Positions 46,997-55,499 of a DNA stretch of 64,000 nt are shown one piece after another. How positions within the stretch are numbered: the stretch's first letter is position 1; every line of letters starts with the position of its first letter. The stretch lies in assembly GCF_000340885.1 (NCBI RefSeq), contig NC_020291.1, forward strand, positions 1,611,001 to 1,675,000, given 5' to 3'. The translations under genes and the position numbers were made by a program. The notes under the pieces were generated by a model. That model did not search any database and was not told the DNA's origin. It saw nothing but the letters and a program-made list of their open reading frames with translations. Source of the stretch: Clostridium saccharoperbutylacetonicum N1-4(HMT) (GTDB taxonomy: Bacteria; Bacillota; Clostridia; Clostridiales; Clostridiaceae).

Positions 46997-47734
46997 ATGA
47001 AACCTGTACTTAAAGTAAGTGAACTGACAAAGAAATATAAAAATGATCGTGGAATTATAGATATATCTTTTGAAGTTGAGCAGGGAGATATATTTGGACT
47101 ACTTGGACCAAATGGATCAGGAAAAACTACTATTATGAAAATCATCACCGGCTTATCACATGCTGATAAAGGTAGTGTTCAAATATTTGGAAATAATATT
47201 TTAAAAGAAAGTTTGAAAGAAGTAGGATGTCTTATTGAGGAACCTGCAATATATGAATATCTTACAGCTAGAGAAAATTTAAAGCTTGCAGCAAATTATT
47301 ACGATGAAATAAAGAAGCCTAGAATAGATGATATTCTTACACAAACGGGATTGATAGAGCATGCAGATAAGAAAGTTAGAAAGTATACTCCAGAGATGAA
47401 GCAGAGATTAGGAATAGCATTAGCTTTTATTTCTAAACCTAAATTAATTATTTTAGATGAGCATAATAATAAATTGGATAGTAATGGAATTGAAGAGATT
47501 AAGGAAATGATACTTAAACATTCAAGGCTTGGAGCTACATTTCTTATTTCTAGTCATAGACCACATGAAATAGAGTCAATGTGCAATAAAGTTGGAATTA
47601 TAAAAGAAGGAAGAATATTAGAGGTAGTTTCAATGAGAAATGCATTAGAAGAATGCGAAAATTTTAAAAAATATTATTTAATGCAGGTTGGAGGAAAGGA
47701 GATATATGAAGCAAATAAAAGCTGGAATAATTAG
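46997..47734 (+). CDS. ABC transporter ATP-binding protein with degenerate signature motif
   Basis: 245 aa of the BcrA/NatA type that pairs with an ABC-2 permease. Walker A is GPNGSGKTT (37-45). The Walker B end is LIILDE (150-155) and the H-loop His is in LISSHRPHE. The signature LSxGMKQR is replaced by YTPEMKQR (130-137), losing the conserved Gly, and the usual DEPTNGLD is DEHNNKLD. ATP binding is expected; hydrolysis may be altered. GTGGGGGAGG precedes the ATG. It overlaps the permease gene by 29 nt. Peptide-antibiotic export or resistance is a likely role. Confidence 0.88.
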   Translation: MKPVLKVSELTKKYKNDRGIIDISFEVEQGDIFGLLGPNGSGKTTIMKIITGLSHADKGSVQIFGNNILKESLKEVGCLIEEPAIYEYLTARENLKLAANYYDEIKKPRIDDILTQTGLIEHADKKVRKYTPEMKQRLGIALAFISKPKLIILDEHNNKLDSNGIEEIKEMILKHSRLGATFLISSHRPHEIESMCNKVGIIKEGRILEVVSMRNALEECENFKKYYLMQVGGKEIYEANKSWNN

Positions 47735-48443
47735 TGAGAGCACAAAATTATTTTCTAGAGACAAATATAGAAGGTTATTAATTTGTATTGGTATTCTAGT
47801 TATATTAATAGTTCTTTTTGATAATTTTACTAAAGGATATAACAATGTCTCGTTGTCAAATCCACCACTGAATATTTTATCAATATTAAATATAGCTTTA
47901 ATTCCAATCATAAGCTATATGGCAGCTGCTGATTTATTTACCTTAGAGTATAAAAATGGTTCGATCAAGGCAATCTTGACAAGGCCTATAAGTAGGAAAA
48001 ATATTATTATTACTAAGATGTTATCTATTTTAATTTATGAAATGAGTATATTGTTTACAGTATTTATATTAAGCTCAATCTTAGGAATAGCTCTTGGAAA
48101 AACCCAAATATTAAGTATACCAAAGATTTTTCTTGCATATGTTATGTCTATCTTTCCAATAATTCCAAATATATTTTTTTCAATATTAATTTCTCAATTC
48201 TCAAAAAATGGCTTTTCAACAATAATGCTTTCAATTCTTATTTTTATTATTCTCTTTTTATCTTCATTATTAATTCCATCAATATCGTCAATGATATTTA
48301 TTTCATATGTAAATTGGTATAAAATATTTATGGGAGTGCAAGTATCAATAAAAATAGTAGTAGAAGTTATTGGGTTATTTATAATATATTCATTAATATT
48401 TTTTTATGGAGCATATGTTATATTTAAAGCGAGAGAATATTGA
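47706..48443 (+). CDS. ABC-2 type permease
   Basis: 245 aa from the ATG at 47706, with GGAGGAAAGGAG upstream inside the ATPase gene; an in-frame codon at 47688 is less likely. It has about six hydrophobic helices and the ABC-2 pattern: a cytoplasmic start (AGIISESTKLFSRDKYRRLL), YKNGSIKAILTRPISRKNII between helices and a hydrophobic second half. BcrB-like size. It works with the overlapping ATPase gene, and a histidine kinase and response regulator follow on the same strand. Confidence 0.85.
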   Translation: MKQIKAGIISESTKLFSRDKYRRLLICIGILVILIVLFDNFTKGYNNVSLSNPPLNILSILNIALIPIISYMAAADLFTLEYKNGSIKAILTRPISRKNIIITKMLSILIYEMSILFTVFILSSILGIALGKTQILSIPKIFLAYVMSIFPIIPNIFFSILISQFSKNGFSTIMLSILIFIILFLSSLLIPSISSMIFISYVNWYKIFMGVQVSIKIVVEVIGLFIIYSLIFFYGAYVIFKAREY

Positions 48444-48543
48444 TTTTTGAAGGCACATTAGAATTAGTTCGGAAATAGTAAGCGACTAGGCTACAAGTTT
48501 TATTATGGTGCTTAATTGTTATATAAATTAGGAGGATATTATT

Positions 48544-49974
48544 ATGATGATAAAAAAGCGTCTTGCTATTTCAAATATTATTATGTTAGTAGTCCCTGCA
48601 ATATTAATTGTGGTAATTGCTGGTGGATTATTAGAAGCTTTTACAGAGAAATATGGCAAAAAAATAAGAATTATTAATGAAGGGACTGGGACATATAAGG
48701 TACAAAAGGCATTGGATTCTTATATAAAAAATAAAGATGTAGACAATGAGAAAATAGAGGAGAGTCTAAAAAATGCAGGTTACAATTTATTAATCACTGA
48801 TAATGGGGCTACTGTATTCTCAAATCTAACATATGATGATAAAGATGCTATATCTAAAATTAATGAGGATATATTATCTTCATCAGATTCAATGGTACTT
48901 GAGGTAAATGCTATTAGTTTAATAAAAAATAGTATACTTAATGATGGAAAACGCATTAATATAATTGCAATCAAAGCAAATAAGTTTATGAGCAAACAAC
49001 AATTTAAGTCGGATATGAGAGCTTTTTTTATAAGTTATATAAGTGTTGTATTAATAATAGCATTAATTATAATTACATTAACTAACGGTATATTATCATC
49101 ACGTGTGGCTAAAAGCCTAATTGAGCCATTAGATTTATTGAGTTATGGTGCAGGACAAATAGAGGAAGGAAATCTTGAATTTAAAATCAATTATGATGGT
49201 AAAGATGAATTCTCTAAGGTTTGTGCAGATTTTGATAAAATGAGAATGAGATTAAAAGAATCCATAGATATGAAGTTAAAATATGAAGAGGACAGAAAAG
49301 AATTGGTTGCTGGAATATCTCATGATTTAAGAACGCCACTAACAACAATAAAAGGATATGCAAAAGGTTTAAAGGATGGAGTTGCAAATACGCCTGAAAA
49401 ATGTGAAAGGTATCATGAAATTATCTATAGTAAGGCATGTGATATGGATATGCTAGTGGATAAATTATTTTTATTTTCTAAATTAGATACAGGAAAATTT
49501 CCCTTTATTTTTGAAAAAGTGAATTGTAATGATTTCTTTTTAAGTTTTTTAAATACAGTTGTTAATGAATTTAAAGTAAAAGGTCTTGATTGTAGTTATG
49601 AAAATAATTGTGAGGATAATGTATATTTTAATATTGATTGTGAAGAAATGCACAGAGTGTTAGCAAATATACTTGAGAATAGTGTAAAATATAAAGGGAA
49701 AGATGTTGGAAATGCTAAAATTAAAATAGATAAAAAGGAAGATGAACTTGTCATAATAGTTCAAGATGATGGTCCAGGGGTTATAGAAGAAAATCTTTCA
49801 CGCTTATTTAAAGGTTTTTTTAGAGAAGATGCATCAAGATCTAACCCTAGTGAAGGAAGTGGGCTTGGCCTTTCTATTGCGGAATATATAGTAAAAGCAC
49901 ATAAGGGAACAATTAGAGCTGAAAATAATAATGGGCTTACAATTATTATAACATTACCAATTTATAATGAATAA
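48544..49974 (+). CDS. Sensor histidine kinase
   Basis: 476 aa. Two transmembrane helices (about 10-28 and 158-180) enclose an extracellular sensor of about 130 residues. HAMP follows (SRVAKSLIEPLDLLSYGAGQ). HisKA has the phospho-accepting His in AGISHDLRTPLTTIKGY. The HATPase has N-box ENSVKYKG, DDGPGV, SRLFKGFFR and GSGLGLSIAEYIVKAH. All catalytic boxes look intact. AGGAGG is upstream of the start. It pairs with the OmpR-type regulator downstream and probably controls the adjacent ABC exporter. Confidence 0.92.
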   Translation: MMIKKRLAISNIIMLVVPAILIVVIAGGLLEAFTEKYGKKIRIINEGTGTYKVQKALDSYIKNKDVDNEKIEESLKNAGYNLLITDNGATVFSNLTYDDKDAISKINEDILSSSDSMVLEVNAISLIKNSILNDGKRINIIAIKANKFMSKQQFKSDMRAFFISYISVVLIIALIIITLTNGILSSRVAKSLIEPLDLLSYGAGQIEEGNLEFKINYDGKDEFSKVCADFDKMRMRLKESIDMKLKYEEDRKELVAGISHDLRTPLTTIKGYAKGLKDGVANTPEKCERYHEIIYSKACDMDMLVDKLFLFSKLDTGKFPFIFEKVNCNDFFLSFLNTVVNEFKVKGLDCSYENNCEDNVYFNIDCEEMHRVLANILENSVKYKGKDVGNAKIKIDKKEDELVIIVQDDGPGVIEENLSRLFKGFFREDASRSNPSEGSGLGLSIAEYIVKAHKGTIRAENNNGLTIIITLPIYNE

Positions 49975-50094
49975 ATTGGTATAAAGGAGTTCTTTTTGAA
50001 TAAACTTATAAATACATACAACTTTGTTTGATTTTTAACAATAAATATATAAGAACGAGATTATTAATATATGGGTGTTATGGGAGCGATAAAA

Positions 50095-50796
50095 ATGAAA
50101 AAAATACTTATTATAGAAGACGATAAGCTTATAGCTGAATTAGAGAGAGATTATTTAGAAATAGGTGGCTTTGAGATAGAAATTGCAATGAATGGAGATG
50201 AAGGCTTGAATCTTGCATTAAATAAAGAATTTGATTTAATACTTCTGGATTTAATGCTTCCAGGTAAAAGCGGTTTCCAAATTTGTAAAGAGGTAAGAAA
50301 GCATAAAGAGATACCAATATTAATGGTTACAGCAAAAAAAGAATCTATAGATAAAATTAGAGGTCTTGGAATCGGCGCAGATGATTATATTGTTAAGCCT
50401 TTTGATCCAAGTGAACTTGTAGCAAGAGTAAATGCGCATCTTTCACGTTATGATAGATTAACTACAATAGAAAAAAAGAAGGAACTTTCAGAGCTTGAGG
50501 TTATGAATTTTGGAAGGCTTAAGATATATACAAAGGCTTGGAGGGTGTATGTTGAAGATAAGGAAATTAAATTTGCAAATAAAGAATTTGAACTATTATT
50601 ATTTCTTGCAACAAATCCTAATATAGTTTTTTCTAAAACAGCTCTTTTAGATAGGATTTGGGGAATGGATTCTCTTGCAGATGTTCCTACAGTGACTGTA
50701 CATATTAATAGAATAAGAGAAAAGATTGAGGAAAATAGTAGCAATCCTAAATACATAGAAACCGTATGGGGAGCGGGTTATAGATTCAAAATATAA
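50095..50796 (+). CDS. OmpR-family response regulator
   Basis: 233 aa from the ATG at 50095 (GGGAG upstream; two in-frame ATGs at 50071 and 50080 are possible). The receiver has E-D-D acidic residues (IIEDDKLI), phospho-acceptor Asp in LILLDLMLPGKSG, Thr in VTAKKES and KPF. The C-terminal winged helix has FELLLFLATNPN, DVPTVTVHINRIREKIEENS and the final YIETVWGAGYRFKI. It is the partner of the histidine kinase 120 nt upstream and a likely activator of the ABC genes. Confidence 0.93.
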   Translation: MKKILIIEDDKLIAELERDYLEIGGFEIEIAMNGDEGLNLALNKEFDLILLDLMLPGKSGFQICKEVRKHKEIPILMVTAKKESIDKIRGLGIGADDYIVKPFDPSELVARVNAHLSRYDRLTTIEKKKELSELEVMNFGRLKIYTKAWRVYVEDKEIKFANKEFELLLFLATNPNIVFSKTALLDRIWGMDSLADVPTVTVHINRIREKIEENSSNPKYIETVWGAGYRFKI

Positions 50797-50821
50797 TTTT
50801 AAATTATATTTTGAATCTATT
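50782..50821. terminator. A+T-rich inverted repeat at the regulator's end
   Basis: AGATTCAAAATATAA and TTATATTTTGAATCT are perfectly complementary and overlap the stop codon. It lies between convergent genes and probably terminates both, although it lacks a G+C-rich stem. Confidence 0.6.
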
Positions 50822-50832
50822 ATTAAATTTAG

Positions 50833-51405
50833 CTATATCATATTATAGGATTCATTTGAATAGTTTAAATTAAAAACAGAAGAACAAACTAAAAATGTTA
50901 ATTCGAAGCAATGTTTGATATCCCAAAAATAAGATGCCTGTCCTTTGGAGTAATTAGATAATATATCATCAATTGAAGCTTTTAGTGTAGATAAATTATT
51001 TAAATTTAAAGAACTTGTTTTAGAATTAAATTGATTTCTTAATTTATCAAAATTCTTAAGTAAATATTTTTGTAATTCACGTTCGTATTTTAAATGTGAT
51101 GGAATATTGCCAATTGAACCAGAAATGTGAGAGTGGCAACAGAAATCACATAGATAATGAACTACAATTCCTAATTGTAAGGAAGAGAATGCATCAAACT
51201 TTTTCACTGAAATAAGTTTTTCTATTTTTTTATTTATATAGGACAAAGATTTTTTCATATAATGAGGGTGAGTTTTAACATGCCAGCTTTGATCAACCAT
51301 TATTAATCCAAAGTTAAACATAAATTTAGAGAAACCTTTGGGAATGATGTTTATATTTTTACTTAGGAGTAATTCACCTAGTTTAACATGAGTTTTTACT
51401 TTCAT
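50833..51405 (-). CDS. Zinc-dependent phospholipase C-like protein
   Basis: 190 aa. It has the layout of the Zn_dep_PLPC fold: THVKLGELLL at the start, a DQSWHVKTHPHYMKKS block and LGIVVHYLCDFCCHSH, giving the clustered His and Asp residues that bind zinc. Unlike secreted alpha-toxin-type enzymes it has no signal peptide and no C-terminal C2 domain, and it is shorter than the ~240 residues of the catalytic domain. A cytoplasmic relative of unknown substrate is the safest call. GGAAGG precedes the ATG. Confidence 0.7.
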   Translation of the reverse strand: MKVKTHVKLGELLLSKNINIIPKGFSKFMFNFGLIMVDQSWHVKTHPHYMKKSLSYINKKIEKLISVKKFDAFSSLQLGIVVHYLCDFCCHSHISGSIGNIPSHLKYERELQKYLLKNFDKLRNQFNSKTSSLNLNNLSTLKASIDDILSNYSKGQASYFWDIKHCFELTFLVCSSVFNLNYSNESYNMI

Positions 51406-51608
51406 AATTAATCCTTCCTTTAGTATTAAAATAATTCGTTCGTGACGCGATTTTGAAAGAAAAATGTAGAATTTTAGAAACTATATATTTTATAATACAT
51501 ATTTACATTATAAATGTAAAGATAATATAAAGAAAATTTAAAATTATTATAAAATTTAGAAAAAATAAATAATTCAAAATTAACCTTTTATTGGCTTAGA
51601 ATATAGTG

Positions 51609-51658
51609 TATAATGCATAGTAATACTTTAAAGTGCGTGTTTACGACGCTTTTTTTTG
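51609..51658 (+). promoter_or_regulatory. Promoter -10 and leader hairpin before the MFS gene
   Basis: TATAAT at 51609-51614 is a good -10 box; no consensus -35 is obvious. Just downstream, AAGTGCGT and ACGACGCTT can form a short bulged hairpin followed by eight T (51631-51658), which looks like a weak terminator inside the leader. This would permit attenuation of the transporter gene. Confidence 0.4.
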
Positions 51659-51687
51659 TAATAGACAACTAAATGGGGGGGCTATAA

Positions 51688-52932
51688 ATGAATATTTTTA
51701 ACACTTATAAAGGGCTGCCGAGAAGTATATATGCTCTATTTTTCGTGCAGATAATTAATAGGTTTGGGGATTTTGTATTTCCATTTTTATCTTTGTTATT
51801 AACACAAAAATTAAATTTCTCTTATTCAATTACGGGTGTGATTGTAATGATAACGTCATTAGTTTCAATGCCTGCAGCACTTTTAGGAGGAAAATTTGCA
51901 GACCAGATTAGCAGACGAAAAACTTATTTTGTGGGTCAGGGATTAGCAGCAGTAGCTATATTAATTTGTGGAATTATAAAAAATCCTATAATCATTGTTG
52001 TATTGTTAATCATTTCAGCATTTTTTAATGGTTTTGTAAGACCAACACTTTCAGCTATTATTGCTGATGCATTAACACCAGAAAAAAGACAAATTGGAGG
52101 GTCATTGACTTATTTAGGAATAAATATAGGAGTTGCAGTTGGACCTATTGTAGCGGGATTTTTGTTTAATAATTATATTTCACTTCTGTTTATATTAGAT
52201 GCTTTAACTTCATTTATTGCAATAATAATTTTTTATATCTATATAGATGAAACAAAACCTAAACTTAATGTGAAAGAAGATGAAAATTCAAAGGAAAAAG
52301 AAGAAACAGGTAATTTGCTTCAAATCTTATTGAAAAGACCACAATTAACACTTTTTATGATATTTAACATGTTTTATTGTTTTGCATATACCCAAATTTC
52401 ATTTTCAATGCCTATGATGTTAAATGAAGTTTTTGGAACTGAGGGTACCACAAAGTTTGGATATTTAATGAGTATAAATGCGCTGACTGTAATATTTTTA
52501 ACTGTTATAATCATCACAATAACAAGAAGATTAACAACCCTTGTTAATATAATTCTAGCAGGAATTTTTTATGCAATAGGCTTTGGAATGATAGGGATAA
52601 TAGGAAATTCCTTCTTTCTATATATAATTTCAACCATAATCTGGTCAATAGGTGAAGTTATAGCATCAACCAATAATGGTGTGTATATAGCTAATAACAG
52701 TCCTAAAAATTTCAGAGCAAGAATTAGCGCAGTTAGTAATTTAACTTATGCTATTTCAATTTCTTTAGCCACTTCACTAGTTGGAAGATTCATAGATTCC
52801 TATGGCTTGAATAAAGTATGGACATTAGTATTTGTTGTAGTTGCTGTTGGGGTAGGTTTCATGATAGCATTACACATATATAATTTAAAGAGCAAGAAAA
52901 AGGCAGTGAAACATAGAGAAGTTGCTTGTTAA
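51688..52932 (+). CDS. MFS drug-efflux-type transporter
   Basis: 414 aa with about twelve hydrophobic helices and a central cytoplasmic loop (residues about 190-210, charged). The MFS motif A is present between helices 2 and 3 (GGKFADQISRRKTYF), and the DxxTP-like segment IADALTPEKRQIGG follows the fourth helix. It belongs with YceI/MdtH-like exporters; the substrate is unknown. A run of seven G lies before the ATG as the ribosome site. A short leader hairpin with a T-run precedes it, suggesting regulated expression. Confidence 0.85.
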   Translation: MNIFNTYKGLPRSIYALFFVQIINRFGDFVFPFLSLLLTQKLNFSYSITGVIVMITSLVSMPAALLGGKFADQISRRKTYFVGQGLAAVAILICGIIKNPIIIVVLLIISAFFNGFVRPTLSAIIADALTPEKRQIGGSLTYLGINIGVAVGPIVAGFLFNNYISLLFILDALTSFIAIIIFYIYIDETKPKLNVKEDENSKEKEETGNLLQILLKRPQLTLFMIFNMFYCFAYTQISFSMPMMLNEVFGTEGTTKFGYLMSINALTVIFLTVIIITITRRLTTLVNIILAGIFYAIGFGMIGIIGNSFFLYIISTIIWSIGEVIASTNNGVYIANNSPKNFRARISAVSNLTYAISISLATSLVGRFIDSYGLNKVWTLVFVVVAVGVGFMIALHIYNLKSKKKAVKHREVAC

Positions 52933-52993
52933 ATTTAGTTTAGAATAAATTTTTCTTATATGGTAAACATATTTCATATAAGGAGGCGCTTTT

Positions 52994-53134
52994 ATGACAA
53001 ATAAACGAAAGGTTACCAAAAAGCAAATGGCTTCTCTAGGATTGAAAAAAACAGAAAATGGTGATTATGAATATACAAATCCAGAAGATAAAACAAAATC
53101 AAAATATAAACCTGTACGAAAAGAGTCTAATTAA
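52994..53134 (+). CDS. 46-residue basic small protein
   Basis: ATG at 52994 with a strong AAGGAGG site. The peptide (MTNKRKVTKKQMASLGLKKT to KPVRKESN) is lysine-rich, hydrophilic and lacks a membrane segment. Its stop lies within a hairpin terminator. The good ribosome site, protein-like codons and own terminator support a real gene, probably co-transcribed with the MFS gene 60 nt upstream. No family recognised; a nucleic-acid or ribosome-associated peptide would fit its charge. Confidence 0.7.
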   Translation: MTNKRKVTKKQMASLGLKKTENGDYEYTNPEDKTKSKYKPVRKESN

Positions 53135-53147
53135 AAGGCTCTTTTTT
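53119..53147 (+). terminator. Terminator overlapping the small-protein stop
   Basis: AAAAGAGTC pairs with GGCTCTTTT, loop TAATTAAAA, followed by a T-run. Confidence 0.8.
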
Positions 53148-53339
53148 GTTGGAATTAATTGTATTCATAAGTAGATTAGAGAGTTTATATACACAAAACA
53201 GTTTTTAATTATAATATTTCAATTAGTGTTGTCAGATTTAAAATTATTATTACGAAATGAATAGTATAAAAGAAAATATTACTCTTCCAATATTGGCACA
53301 GGAAAAAATTAAAAGTTTAAGATTGAAAGAAGGTGCATT

Positions 53340-53894
53340 TTGATTTCAGATATTGAATTACTTAACCTTTTAAATACAAAACCAGAAGCTGGTCTGAAGG
53401 TTATGATGGAAAAATATATGCCGCTTATTTATACAATAATATTTAATAAACTTTCAGGGATATATTCAAAGGAGGATATAGAAGAATGTGTAAGTGATGT
53501 TTTTTTAGCAATATTTCAAAATAGGTATAGGATCAATTTGGAAAAGGGATCTATAAAAGTTTTTTTAGCAGTGGTAGCCAAAAGAAAAGCAATAGACTTA
53601 TATAGAAAAAATAAAAATAATAACTATATTCCTTTAGAAGATATTTCAGAAGATTTATTCTGTATAGAAAATCATGTAGAAGCTTCGGTAGTTACTAAAG
53701 AAAACAATTCTATTTTAATTAATGCCATAAAATCTTTAGGTGAACCAGATGGTGAGATAATTATTAGAAAATATTACTTACACCAAAGTTCAAAAGATAT
53801 TTCTAAGGAACTAGGGATTAAGGTTAATACTATTGATAAAAAGGTATCAAGATGCATGGGAAAATTAAAAAAATTATTAGGAGGTATTATATAA
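53340..53894 (+). CDS. ECF-type RNA polymerase sigma factor
   Basis: 184 aa from a TTG start with AAGGTG upstream. Region 2 is visible in MPLIYTIIFNKLSGIYSKED and IEECVSDVFLAIFQN, with the promoter-melting stretch FLAVVAKRKAIDLYRK. Region 4 is the helix-turn-helix SSKDISKELGIKVNTIDKKV with a preceding GEPDGEIIIRKYYL. There is no region 3, so it is an extracytoplasmic-function type. It is separated by 1 nt from an RsgI-like anti-sigma gene, the usual regulatory pair. Confidence 0.9.
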   Translation: MISDIELLNLLNTKPEAGLKVMMEKYMPLIYTIIFNKLSGIYSKEDIEECVSDVFLAIFQNRYRINLEKGSIKVFLAVVAKRKAIDLYRKNKNNNYIPLEDISEDLFCIENHVEASVVTKENNSILINAIKSLGEPDGEIIIRKYYLHQSSKDISKELGIKVNTIDKKVSRCMGKLKKLLGGII

Positions 53895-53895
53895 G

Positions 53896-55035
53896 TTGGA
53901 AGATAAATTGTTTGCAAAATTAGATGAATTAGATATAAAAGAGACAAATTTGCTATTAGATGATGAAATTAAAATACAAATGAGTATTTTAACAAAAAGA
54001 AGAATTGAACAATCCATAATGAAAAAAGCAGGATATGAGCCTGAAAATAAAACACTTAAAGATAAAATTTATAATATTTTAGGAGGATTAATTATGAAAA
54101 GAAAAATCGCACTAGCATTATCAGGAGCGTTAATTTTAAGTTTAGGAGGAGGGGGATTTGCATATGCAAAAACTACTCCAGTAGCATATGTTAGCATGGA
54201 TATAAATCCAAGTGTAGAATTAGGAGTTAATACTTTTAACGAGGTTGTGTCAGCTGAAGCTTATAATGAAGATGGAAAAAAAGTATTAGAAGGCACAAAC
54301 TTAATTAAAACTGATGTTGATAAGGCTGTAAGTACAATAATTACTAATGCTATTGAAGATGGATATGTAAAAGAAGATGGTACATCAGGTATCGAAATAG
54401 CTACAGCTTCTGACAAAGATAAAGTTGCGGATAAGTTAGAGGAAACTGTAAAAGAAGTAGTTAATAAAACTTTAGAAGATAATGAAGTTGATGCAACAGT
54501 TGAAGCTGAAAAGGTGGCACTTCAAAGAAGAGATGAAGCGAGAAAGCTTGGAATTACACCTGGAAAGTTAAATCTTATACAAAAACTTCAAGAATTGGAT
54601 CCATCAATAAAAGTTGAGGATTACAAATCAAGTTCTGTTAAAGAGATCATGAAAAAGACTAATGAATTAAGAAAAGCTAACAAACAAAATGAAGAAAATT
54701 TAGAAAGTACAGCAACAGATAGTGAAAATGTAAGTAAGGATAGTGAAACAACTACTCAAAATGATGATAAGCAAAGCACTTCAACACAAAATACAACTGA
54801 TTCAGATAAAACTTCAAATGTAAAAGAGGAAAAAAATAATGGTGTTTCTAAAACAAATGAGAATAATGGTAAAAAGGACGATGAAGTTAAGAATGACTTA
54901 AAGCAAGGCAACAATGCTAATTCAACTTCAGAAAAGAAGAATAATAGTAATGCAAATGCTCAAGGTAACAATAATTCCTCAAAGTCAGAAAATAACAATA
55001 AAAGCAATAGCAGCAATAAAGGAAATAATAAATAA
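53896..55035 (+). CDS. RsgI-like transmembrane anti-sigma factor
   Basis: 379 aa from a TTG start one base after the sigma gene. Residues 1-66 are a charged cytoplasmic region, presumed to bind sigma. A transmembrane helix spans about 71-91. The RsgI middle-domain motif VAYVSMDINPSVELGVNTFN (96-115) follows, with N104-P105 at the site where relatives self-cleave. A helical extracellular segment (to about 260) leads to a Ser/Asn/Lys-rich low-complexity tail (265-379), perhaps wall-associated. No sugar-binding domain. An AGGAGG plus ATG in frame at 54094 could give a second product lacking the sigma-binding part. Confidence 0.85.
   Translation: MEDKLFAKLDELDIKETNLLLDDEIKIQMSILTKRRIEQSIMKKAGYEPENKTLKDKIYNILGGLIMKRKIALALSGALILSLGGGGFAYAKTTPVAYVSMDINPSVELGVNTFNEVVSAEAYNEDGKKVLEGTNLIKTDVDKAVSTIITNAIEDGYVKEDGTSGIEIATASDKDKVADKLEETVKEVVNKTLEDNEVDATVEAEKVALQRRDEARKLGITPGKLNLIQKLQELDPSIKVEDYKSSSVKEIMKKTNELRKANKQNEENLESTATDSENVSKDSETTTQNDDKQSTSTQNTTDSDKTSNVKEEKNNGVSKTNENNGKKDDEVKNDLKQGNNANSTSEKKNNSNANAQGNNNSSKSENNNKSNSSNKGNNK
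54081..54096 (+). promoter_or_regulatory. Internal ribosome-binding site and start codon in the anti-sigma gene
   Basis: AGGAGG at 54081-54086 lies seven bases before ATG 54094, in frame, at codon 67. The product from this start begins MKRKIALALSGALILSL, which looks like a signal peptide or anchor. It is stronger than the TTG context of the annotated start. Confidence 0.5.
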
Positions 55036-55053
55036 CAGTTAATAGCTGAAAGA

Positions 55054-55097
55054 AATAAGATAACCTGCTTTATAGTGGTGGGTTATCTTATTTTTTA
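55054..55097 (+). terminator. Terminator of the sigma/anti-sigma operon
   Basis: AATAAGATAACC (55054-55065) is a perfect complement of GGTTATCTTATT (55081-55092), followed by a T-run. Confidence 0.9.
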
Positions 55098-55499
55098 GGA
55101 ATAATTTATTTTTTTACCACATAACATAAATTTATAAGGGTGTTATAGAAAATGATTTGATATTATTTACTATAAATTATCAATAATAATAAAATATATA
55201 TTAAATAATATTTAATTATTAAATTTATACTAAATTTATAAAGGAAATTTCTAATATTTGTAGAATATAATATATATAATTATAGGAGGTGGTTAAAATG
55301 GGATAATTGTTTTATGATAATTAATTTGGGTTATGGTATAAAATAGACATCCTTTGCATAAAGACGTTAACATAAGTGTTTATTAATGTTATTAAGATAA
55401 CATTTTTAATATAGTATAGATGTGTCCTCATAAGCATCGATATACTAATTGAAAAATAACAGATATAGTTACGTAGTAATTGTAAAAGGAGAGTGGCAT
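55098..55499. other. Intergenic region with an orphan ribosome site
   Basis: About 400 A+T-rich bases. AGGAGGTGG at 55284 is followed at ideal spacing by ATG GGA TAA (55298-55306), a two-codon ORF. No longer ORF follows until the gene at 55500. Confidence 0.45.
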
